Assembly (NCBI GenBank): GCA_951217055.1
Contig: OX578286.1
Location: 13,169,050-13,233,049 of the forward strand
DNA: 64,000 bases
Source of the DNA: Gerris lacustris
Taxonomy: Eukaryota > Arthropoda > Insecta > Hemiptera > Gerridae
Reading direction: 5' to 3'
In this document: piece by piece, positions 55,804 through 64,000 of the stretch
How the letters are laid out: every line of letters starts with the position of its first letter
Position numbering within the stretch: position 1 is the first letter of the stretch
Program-made: the position numbers and the translations under genes
The notes under the pieces: generated by a model
What the model was told of the DNA's origin: nothing
Database searches by the model: none
The model's input: the letters and a program-made list of their open reading frames with translations, nothing else

Positions 55804-56145
55804 GGCACTTCTTTATTTTTGTTTTTATGTGGGTCGATCAATGTACTTTAGTACAAAGGAATATCACACTTGTGTTTTTATAGGGTGAATAACAGTCTAA
55901 GGAAGAACTTTCCGTACACCTTCTTTAGATTGTTACTCCCCTAATAAAAGAACAGAGGGGAGTAACAATCTAAAGAAGGTGTACGAAATGTTCTTCTTTA
56001 GAATGTTACTCTCCTTATAAAAACAGAAGTGTGATATTCCTTTGTACTAAAGTACATTGGACTAAACATCCCTTCGTCTTAATAGTTCTTTAGTCAGTCA
56101 TTTATATTCTAAAAACATAGGGGAGTAACAATCTAAAGAAGTAGC
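55804..56145. mobile_element. CTTC MITE, copy 9 (palindromic double form, perfect 8-bp target duplication)
   Basis: CCTGAAAC flanks it at 55796-55803 and 56146-56153. The element consists of a left part in reverse (GGAATATCACACTT) and a complete forward half (AAGTGTGATATTCC), so its unique middle is present in both orientations. It is 342 bp long. Confidence 0.92.
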
Positions 56146-56344
56146 CCTGAAACAAGCTAAAATGGTAGAAGTAACATGCTATAATAAGAGAAGAATGTTT
56201 TCCAACACCCTCATTTCAGACATATTATTTTTAAAAAATGCTGTCAAAAAATAAAAACTTTAGTAGTGAATATGTAGTTACAAATTCTTTTCCTATTATT
56301 CAAGACATTTAAAACAATGTATAACAAGTAATGCTGACTTAAAA
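56146..56344. other. AT-rich DNA between repeats
   Basis: Nothing recognised. Confidence 0.4.
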
Positions 56345-56500
56345 AAAAAAGTTATATGTACGTCATCTTGGAAATAATAAGTGTTTAATTTCTAAAAATT
56401 TTACAGCTTTCCCAAATGCTAAGATGCACACGTGTGCAGAATTTTGTTCAAATCGGTCAATTTTTAACTCCAGTTATCGTTAAAAAAAAAACATACTGAC
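56345..56500 (-). mobile_element. Hairpin-headed dispersed repeat (family H), copy 4 (reverse, head missing)
   Basis: The minus strand gives AACGATAACTGGAGTTAAAA, ACCGATTTGAACAAAATTC, CATCTTAGCATTT and TTCCAAGATGACGTA. These are the family H phrases in order. Confidence 0.68.
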
Positions 56501-56753
56501 TTTTTTAAATCTTAATTGTCAGAAACGAAAAATTCACTTATAAAACTCATTCACAAAAATCAATATTCACAAATGAAGAAGGTATCGGAGAAATTCTTTA
56601 GCTGTATTATAACAGCTAGCTGTATTTTATAATTAAGCTCAGTATATTGGCCGGTAATCGAAGGTGATCTGGAGGTAACCGAGCTTATTCTGCTAGTATA
56701 ATGTTGTATAAATCTCGCTTTCTTCGAACTATCAAGGACTTAAAAAAAAACCC

Positions 56754-56984
56754 GACACTTCTTTAGACTGTTACTCCCCTTATAAAAAAAAGAGGGGAGT
56801 AACAATCTAAAGAAGGTGTACGGAATGTTCTTCTTTAGACTGTTACTCCCCTTATAAAAACAAGTGTGATATTCCTTTGTCCCTAAGTACATTGGCCAAA
56901 AGACCCCTTTGTCTTAATCGTTATTTAGTCAGTCATTTATATTCTCAAAAAATTATAGGGGGAGTAACAATCTAAAGAAGTACC
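56754..56984 (+). mobile_element. CTTC MITE, copy 10 (full length)
   Basis: All four motifs are present, with the spacer TGTACGGAATGTT in consensus form. Flanks AAAAACCC and AAAAAACC agree at seven of eight positions. Confidence 0.9.
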
Positions 56985-57626
56985 AAAAAACCTCTTTCTT
57001 CCTAAGAATCCTTCTTTTACGAGTAATGCAGCGTATATAGAACTCGCGTAGAATTATTTTCATTTTGGTCATATATATGCCACATTTGTTTTGAATATGG
57101 CTACAAGGACACTATATTTTGGAGAAAAACTTCCATACATTTAATTTACATGTAAAAATCTTTAATATGATATGTAAAACGCTATAAAAACATACATTTT
57201 TTTTTTTACACCAACATCAGCCATATTTGTTTTCAAAATGCCGGCAAAAAAATGGATGTTTTGTAATATTAGACACATATCATATACTTTACCTAACCTT
57301 CAAGAACATTTTGAACTTTTTTGACATGTCATGTTCACGAAAAAAAAAAAAATTATTCGGCAGCCACATTGGCCTCCATCTTGAAAATATCCAAAAACTA
57401 TGCAGTTATCAAAAATGCTGCTCCTTGTTTTCAACTTTTCTGCGTTGTCAACGCACTACACTCATTTTGTGAAACAGTTGTTTAACTTAGGACGGCGTCT
57501 AAAGATACTAAACTAGAAATATTGGAAATCATTGCGGGTAAAGTAAACTTAAACGTTAACATTTATGAGAGTTTAGCGTCGTCTACCAACTTAATTTACC
57601 TATTAGCTTAGTTTTTTTTAATTAAT
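56985..57626. other. AT-rich DNA with GCCATATT-type repeat fragments
   Basis: GCCACATTTGTTTTGAATAT near 57070 and GCCATATTTGTTTTCAAAAT near 57220 match the 31599 family. No gene is visible. Confidence 0.5.
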
Positions 57627-58170
57627 TTGTAGAGCTTTGGACACGTGATCCGAAGCTTAATTGCTAGGGTTTTGCAAGTGTCACCTAAAACTTAATTGGT
57701 GGAGCTTTGGACGCATAATCTAAAGCTTAATAGTTAGAGTTTTGGACGGGTAATCCGAAGCTTAATTGTTAGAGCTTTGGACGTGTAATCCAAAGCTTTA
57801 TTGATAGGATTTTGGACATGTAATACAAAGCTTCACGTTAGAGCTTTGGACACGCAATCCAAAGCTTAATTGTTAGGGTTTTGGACGAGTAATCCGAAGC
57901 TTAATTGTTAGAGCTTTGGAGATGTAATACAAAGCTTAATTTGTACGATTTTGGACCAAAGCTTTTTTGTAAGAGCTTTGGACGCGTAATCCAAACTTAA
58001 TTGATAGGATTTTGGATATGTAATTCTAAGCTTCATTATTAGAGCTTTGGACGCGTAATCCAATGCTTAATTGTTAGGGTTTTGGACGAGTAATATAAAG
58101 CTTAATTGTTAAGAGCTTTGGACGCGTAATCCAAAGCTTAAACGTTAGAGCTTTGGACCAAAGGTTCAAG
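57627..58170. repeat. 37-bp satellite, about fifteen copies in paired variants
   Basis: Units read TTAGAGCTTTGGACGCGTAA followed by TCCAAAGCTTAATTG. A second variant with AGGGTTTTGGACGAGTAA often alternates, which gives a roughly 74-bp dimer period. Each unit holds the near-palindrome AGCTTTGGA ... TCCAAAGCT. Confidence 0.92.
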
Positions 58171-58904
58171 CAAAACTTGGCGAAAAAACTATATTTTTCT
58201 TTCTTAAGAAAAATACATTTTCTTCTTTTTACTTCATTCCCTCAAATTAAAATTATAATCATTAAGCTTATATAATAACGTGTAAAAATATAAATATCAA
58301 ATAATAAGTACGGAATAATTGGTAAACTTGAATGAGTACTTATTATTTTAAAAATAGTTCACTTATCAGTGTGGCACATAGCATTATCGCTTCTTATCTC
58401 TAGATGGTCAAATAAGTATCATATAAAGTAGACATAATAAACTTTGACTAACGTTAAAGTTACTTTAAAAAAGTAACTGTACTAGCCGTTATCTGGTTTG
58501 CAATGTACTAAAAGATTGGGCATGCACATCGCTTTAAAATTCGTAACAAAACCTTCACTGACATGAAAAAGAATCACTTTTACAGCAATTAGTAATTTTT
58601 GTAATGATCCTAGATTTGAAAAGATTAACAACGTAAAAAAAAAAAATGGTTTTAGAGTTAACAAGTCTGTCAATTAGCGTAGCACATGATTGGAAGAATA
58701 GTCACATAGTTAAAAAAATGTGTAATGAGATATATTTCACAATAGATATAATACAACTAATAACGTATGAATATTAAAAAAATCATAAAAGAAAACATAA
58801 AAGGTGGTTGTTTAGATGTTTCATTTTCCAGCGTGTTTTTCTTTTATTTTACATTCAAAATTAAATGAGTGCAGGTTGATATGGCACCGGCGATACATTC
58901 GACA
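58171..58904. other. AT-rich DNA, nothing recognised
   Basis: No gene or repeat is visible. Confidence 0.45.
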
Positions 58905-59890
58905 AACAATCTAAATTTTATTAAAATAGGGTAAATTTCGACAAACAATTAAAATAATATTAAAAATAGGGTAAATTTCGACAAACAATCCAAATTTTAT
59001 TAAAATAGAGTAAATTTCGACTAACAATCCAAATTTTATTAAAATAGGGTAAATTTCGACAAACAGTTCAAATAATATTAAAAATAGGGTAAATTTCGAC
59101 AAACAATCCAAATTTTATTAAAATAAGGTAAATTTCGACAAACAGTTCAAATAATATTAAAAATAGGGTAAATTTCGACAAACAATCCAAATTTTATTAA
59201 AATAGAGTAAATTTCGACAAACAATCCAAATTTTATTAAAATAGGGTAAATTTCGACAAACAGTTCAAATAATATTAAAAATAGGGTAAATTTCGACAAA
59301 CAATCCAAATTTTATTAAAATAGAGTAAATTTCGACAAACAATCCAAATTTTATTAAAATAAGGTAAATTTCGACAAACAGTTCAAATAATATTAAAAAT
59401 AGGGTAAATTTCGACAAACAATCCAAATTTTATTAAAATAAGGTAAATTTCGACAAACAGTTCAAATAATATTAAAAATAGGGTAAATTTCGACAAACAA
59501 TCCAAATTTTATTAAAATAGGGTAAATTTCGACAAACAATCCAAATTTTATTAAAATAGAGTAAATTTCGACAAACAATCCAAATTTTATTAAAATAAGG
59601 TAAATTTCGACAAACAGTTCAAATAATATTAAAAATAGGGTAAATTTCGACAAACAATCCAAATTTTATTAAAATAAGGTAAATTTCGACAAACAGTTCA
59701 AATAATATTAAAAATAGGGTAAATTTCGACAAACAATCCAAATTTTATTAAAATAGAGTAAATTTCGACAAACAATCCAAATTTTATAACAATAGGGTAA
59801 ATTTCGACAAACAATCCAAATTTTATTAAAATAGGATAAATTTCGGCTAACAATCCAAAATTATATTAAAATAGGGTAAATATTTTCAAA
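58905..59890. repeat. 38/40-bp satellite, about 25 copies, higher-order arrangement
   Basis: Two unit types, CGACAAACAATCCAAATTTT... and CGACAAACAGTTCAAATAAT..., share the ending AAAATAGGGTAAATTT and follow each other in repeated two- and three-unit blocks. The monomer resembles an internal piece of the adjacent family P element (see 60236-60280). Confidence 0.95.
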
Positions 59891-60169
59891 GATATAAGTG
59901 TTTATAAAAAAAAAAAAAAAAAAATGCAAAAAAAAGAAATTTTGACGTAGTATCCAAATTTAATTAAATTTGTTCGACTAGTTTTTAAGATATAGTGGTT
60001 TGTAAATATGTTTTGAGACAAACAAGACTAAAAATGTTTCCTGCTATCTCAAAAAGCATTTCTGTACAAATTGTGTCAAAATTGTGAATTTCGAGACTCA
60101 GCAAATTCCATTCTTCTGAATTATCACAATAATTCCACCATGATCTTCCTTAAGCTTAGAAACTGATTT

Positions 60170-60480
60170 GTGCACATGCGTGAAAGGAAGTAATGGGTAC
60201 AGAAAGTTGAGATTAATATTGGCGCCCAACATAGGGCTAATTTAGACGTCCAATCGAAAATTTTATTAAAATCGGACAAGTATAGGTTTGAAGATATAGT
60301 GGTTCGTCAAATTTATGACCGACAGACAGATATGTTCCAAAAATATTCCCTAATGTCTAAAAACACATTTTTCATCAAAGAAATGTTTGAGTACAAAGAC
60401 AAAAAAAATTTGCGTTTGTCAGAACCATCAAAATGCTTCAGTGAAAGAATTGCGAACAAAGAGAAAAGCTCGGAAGAATA
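60170..60480 (+). repeat. Family P dispersed repeat, copy flanking the satellite
   Basis: GGGTACAGAAAGTTGAGATT, GTCCAATCGAAAATTTTATT, AAATCGGACAAGTA, CGACAGACAGATATG and a CTTC..AGCTCGGAAG end follow the family P order. 59890-60060 carries a second, more decayed copy. Confidence 0.68.
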
Positions 60481-60936
60481 ATTTTAATTTTTTATTAAAA
60501 GTCCTTGGATCTATATTCGTATATTTATTTTTTGCAATAAAAAAAAATTAGGTCATCCCTTTCCCTTTGAAAAAGTCCAAAAATCTGTTTAGGCTTTAGA
60601 ACTCTAAAAGTTGTGACCCTTGATATTGACTATAAAACAAAAAAGAAGGGGGTCTTGGTGAAAGTGAAACTTGTATGGATTTTTCTGTTCCAACTCTCTC
60701 TCTGCTTCAGTGGGGGGGAGGAAAACTAAATACAATACTTTCGGTTTCATTTTCAAACCGAAAACCCTCCCTCATTCTCTACTTCAGTTTCAACCCTTAT
60801 TTTCTCGACAGTTTCATTGTTAAATCTTCCTCACTTTTTTTTTTCTTTCAGCTGTTTTTGTTTAGTAACAGAAAAAAAACACAAAACAACTTTATAGTCA
60901 GTTGATCTATAAAAATACACAAGACTTTCTCCCTTT

Positions 60937-60937
<1 letters not shown>
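60481..60937. other. Sequence without a recognised gene
   Basis: No family motif is seen; a G run stands at 60711-60717. Confidence 0.45.

Positions 60938-61005
<68 letters not shown>
60938..61005. repeat. poly(A) tract of 68 bases
   Basis: An uninterrupted A run. No retroelement body is recognised directly upstream. Confidence 0.95.
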
Positions 61006-61008
<3 letters not shown>

Positions 61009-61539
61009 ACAACTAAAGACAGAAGAAAAAAGTTTAGATAATGAAATGAGAGGGGGTAAAAAAAAGTAAGTTTTAAAGAAAAAGTTAAAACTGGTACAAT
61101 TCACGTCATTTATTTTATACTGCTATATACAATAAAAATGGACCTTCGTTTTATACTTCTTTGCCTTTACTTTAACAACTGCAGATAAAAAGTTAAATAA
61201 TGAAATAAATTCTATTGTTATTAAAATTAAGTTTTTTATTATTTTTTTAAGAAAAAAAAATCAATGTCAAAAGTGAATCAATTGTAAAAAGGACTAAATA
61301 AGTAATTTTAGTCATTTAAAGAAAGAAATTCAATTAAAAACGTCGATAATAATACTTTTCTTATTTGATGATATTTATTTTTTTTGTAAAATTATGGATG
61401 ATTAAGTTGGTATAATGATAAACAGTCAGTTTTTTCCATTATGAGACGTTTCGACACTTTTATATAAGGTCATTTTTATTAATTCTCTTATATATGTTAA
61501 ATGATGCCACTGAGGTACAATTACAATAAAAAAAATGAG
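61006..61539. other. AT-rich DNA, nothing recognised
   Basis: No gene or repeat is visible. Confidence 0.45.
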
Positions 61540-62905
61540 GTAAGAGAAACTGTAATGACCATGAAAGAGAAACAATGATGTGTTATAATTGAGTAAGTGG
61601 AAAATTTAAGGTAAGACAAGCTGTAATGAGGGTGAGAAAAATCATGAAAGAGAAAAAATAATGAGTTATAATTGTGATTTAAGTAGAGTAATAAGATAAG
61701 AGAAACTGAAATGAGGGGAGAAAACCCATGAAAAAGAAACAGTAATGAGTTAAATAGCGATTTAATGAAGAAATAAGATAAGAGAAACTGTAATGAGGGT
61801 GAGAAAAACAATAATGAATTATAATTAAAAACCATGAAAGAGAAACTGTTATCAGGGTGAGAAAACCATGAAAGAGAATCAATAATGAGTTATAATTGTG
61901 ATTAAAGTGGAGAAATAAGATAGGATAAACTGTAATGAGGGGGAGAAAAACCATGAAAGAGAAACTAAAATAAGGGAGAGACATACCATGAAAGAGAAAC
62001 AATAATGAGTTATAATTGTGATTAAAGTGGAGAAATAAGATAGGATAAACTGTAATGAGGGGGAGAAAAACCATGAAAGAGAAACTAAAATAAGGGAGAG
62101 ACATACCATGAAAGAGAAACAATAATGAGTTATAATAGCGATTTAATGAAGAAATAAGATAAGAGAAACTGTAATGAGGGTGAGAAAAACCATGAAAAAT
62201 AATCAATAATGAGTTATAATTGTGATTTAAGTGGAGTAATAAGATTAGAGAAACTGTAATGAGAGTGAGAAAAACCATGAATAAGAAACAATAATGAGTT
62301 ATAATTGTCATTTAAGTGGAGTAATATGATTAGAGAAACTGTAATGAGAGTGAGAAAAACCATGAAAAAGAATCAATAATGAGTTATAATTGTCATTTAA
62401 GTGGAGTAACAAGATAAGAGAAACTATTTTCAGGGTGAGAAAACCATGAAAGAGAATCAATAATGAGTTATAATTGTGATTTAAGTGTTGAAATGAGATA
62501 AGAGAAACTTATGAGGGTGAGAAAAACCATGAATAAGAAACAATAATGAGTTATAATAGTGATTTAAGTGAAGAAATGAGATAAGAGAAACTTATGAGGG
62601 TGAGAAAAACCATGTAAGAGAAACAATAATGAGTTATAATTGTGATTTAAGTGTTGAAGTGAGATAAGAGAAACTTATGAGGGTGAGAAAAACCATGAAT
62701 AAGAAACAATAATGAGTTATAATAGTGATTTAAGTGAAGAAATGAGATAAGAGAAACTTATGAGGGTGAGAAAAACCATGAATAAGAAACAATAATGAGT
62801 TATAATAGTGATTTAAGTGAAGAAATGAAATAAGAGAAACGGTAATGAGGGTGAGAAAAACTATGTAAGAGAAACAATAATGTGTTATAATAGTGATTTA
62901 AGTTT
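61540..62905. repeat. About 85-bp variable satellite, about sixteen copies
   Basis: Units combine ACCATGAAAGAGAAACAATA, ATGAGTTATAATTGTGATTT, AAGTGGAGTAATAAGATAAG and AGAAACTGTAATGAGGGTGA, with frequent small deletions. A 118-bp block with an extra ACTAAAATAAGGGAGAGACA is duplicated at 61865-62105. Long minus-strand frames over it are artefacts of low complexity. Confidence 0.94.
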
Positions 62906-63619
62906 TTAACTCTGTATTTTTCTACTCAATAGTATTTGATCAATAGTATTTGATGAAACTAGTCGTACTACACTGCTCCACTGCATAAAAATTATTGGAT
63001 TTCATTCAGGCACTTTTTTCCGCCTATGAAGTTTGACCTTTGGCGACAGACAGACAGGCATACATGAAAAAATGAAGGCCGATTTAGGTTTTTGTAATGC
63101 CTGAAGTTGAAAAAGTATCCTACAATTTTCAAATTCTTAATTACACAATTTCGTGAATATTTAAACGAGGCATGAATAAAATAAAAAGAAATAAAAAAAA
63201 CATAACATGAAACATATAATTTTGTTGCTTTTCAGACAGGAAACCTGATTAAAAGGGAATTATGTTGTAGAAGACAGGAGAAGGGGGATGCCCGAAGGGC
63301 TTGGTTTATTTTAAGGGTTTTTGAAAAGGGAGAGTGAGACAGCGTCCTTGACCTTGCCTAGGGTTGGAGTCTGCTAGCCCTGTAGGGTTTAGTCGATATA
63401 TGGGCGTGTTGCAATCATGCCCCACTCAGCTAGGGAGTCTGACCGTCTACCTCCTGCTGTTTTCTAACATCCTGATATATCAAGCTCAACACTCAACAGA
63501 GCAAACTCCTACTCCCTTTACAAGCAACAGTTTCTTCTTTTTCCTCGACAAATTCTTGCTTATTTCATGAGTCAGTAAACATAAAAAATCTGTATCAATA
63601 CAACTCTTACTAAATTTTC
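62906..63619. other. Sequence without a recognised gene
   Basis: A somewhat GC-richer part at 63240-63480 has an open frame (63364-63570) without a recognised domain. Confidence 0.4.
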
Positions 63620-63721
<102 letters not shown>

Positions 63722-63844
63722 TACATATTACATGATTACATCATTTCTTGGTTCAGTGTTAGAACATTTTAATTGTTATCGAAAAATAATTGTTTTTTTT
63801 TTTTAATAGTTTTTAGGGCCCGTAAATTTAGATCTAAAATTAAT

Positions 63845-63912
63845 TTTATCTACGATTGATATAAAATATAAACATTATATCTCAGTTTAGATGCATAGAA
63901 AGTGATTCTTTT
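63845..63912 (+). mobile_element. TTATCTACGATTG element, copy 4 (5' end only)
   Basis: TTTTATCTACGATTGATA, AAACATTATATCTCAGTTTA and GAAAGTGATTCTTTTG match the first 75 bp of the 22317 copy and then diverge. Confidence 0.72.
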
Positions 63913-64000
63913 GAGTGTGTGTCAAAACCATAAGCATCTAAAACCTACCACAGCAAACAGTTTGGTTCGAGAAAGGAGCGTTCCAACAAAAACGAAATCA

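Noticed and set aside
60938..61005. Poly(A) tail of a retrogene
   Set aside because: No coding remnant or target duplication was found upstream of the A run.
61521..62311. Long minus-strand hydrophobic frames (104, 76 and 210 codons)
   Set aside because: They are low-complexity translations of the 85-bp satellite in overlapping frames, with no initiation context or domain.

Overview
The window is AT-rich eukaryotic DNA from an animal, most likely a bilaterian invertebrate; the phylum cannot be fixed from the sequence alone. The evidence is spliced coding exons with consensus splice sites, pogo/Tigger and hAT-type DNA transposon remnants, RNase H-bearing non-LTR retrotransposons, tRNA-derived SINEs, long (TA)n/(CA)n microsatellites and at least fourteen separate satellite arrays. 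No bacterial-type gene, operon, rRNA gene or CRISPR array is visible.

The only host gene recognised with confidence lies on the minus strand. Two exons (18193-18363 and 5368-5516, read in that order) have proper splice sites and compatible phase 0. Together they encode the conserved cytoplasmic part of a PMEPA1/LDLRAD4-type protein, a membrane adaptor that restrains TGF-beta/Smad signalling. The part includes the DLPP...DGEE block and the Smad-interaction motif PPNR, followed by a PPxY WW-binding motif. The 12.7 kb between them is intron packed with repeats. The membrane-spanning exon and the last exon were not found; the last exon should lie beyond position 1. GC-rich blocks at about 25.0-25.4 kb and 55.2-55.4 kb are possible further exons or regulatory DNA but remain unassigned.

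Layout. 0.6-3.0 kb: a Tigger element with a decayed transposase, split by a 5'-truncated RNase H non-LTR element with a 13-bp target duplication. 4.4-4.8 kb: a second, short Tigger derivative. 5.7-6.4 kb: 163-bp satellite. 6.8-10.3 kb: nested MITE and hAT-like remnants. 12.4-13.15 and 21.1-22.1 kb: two copies of a GGCAGCAAAAT-tipped inverted-repeat element. 13.9-14.5, 17.3-18.05 and 19.6-20.5 kb: 79-, 87- and 41-bp satellites. 22.3-22.9, 27.2-27.7, 44.9-45.3 and 63.8 kb: copies of an element carrying the start of a conserved ORF. 28-37 kb: SINEs and hairpin-headed dispersed repeats. 37.5-38.1 kb: a 642-bp near-perfect inverted repeat. 39-63 kb: mostly satellites separated by MITEs, SINEs, a second non-LTR remnant and a diverged 565-bp inverted repeat.

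Two repeat systems stand out. The first is a MITE family with ten copies here, built from alternating orientations of one about 22-bp motif and generating 8-bp target duplications. The second is a short hairpin module (stem, GA/GA internal loop, GC-rich stem, three-base loop such as GAA, GTA or ATA) that recurs in otherwise unrelated repeats and forms every unit of the 41-bp satellite. All family and homology calls are by eye; no database search was run.
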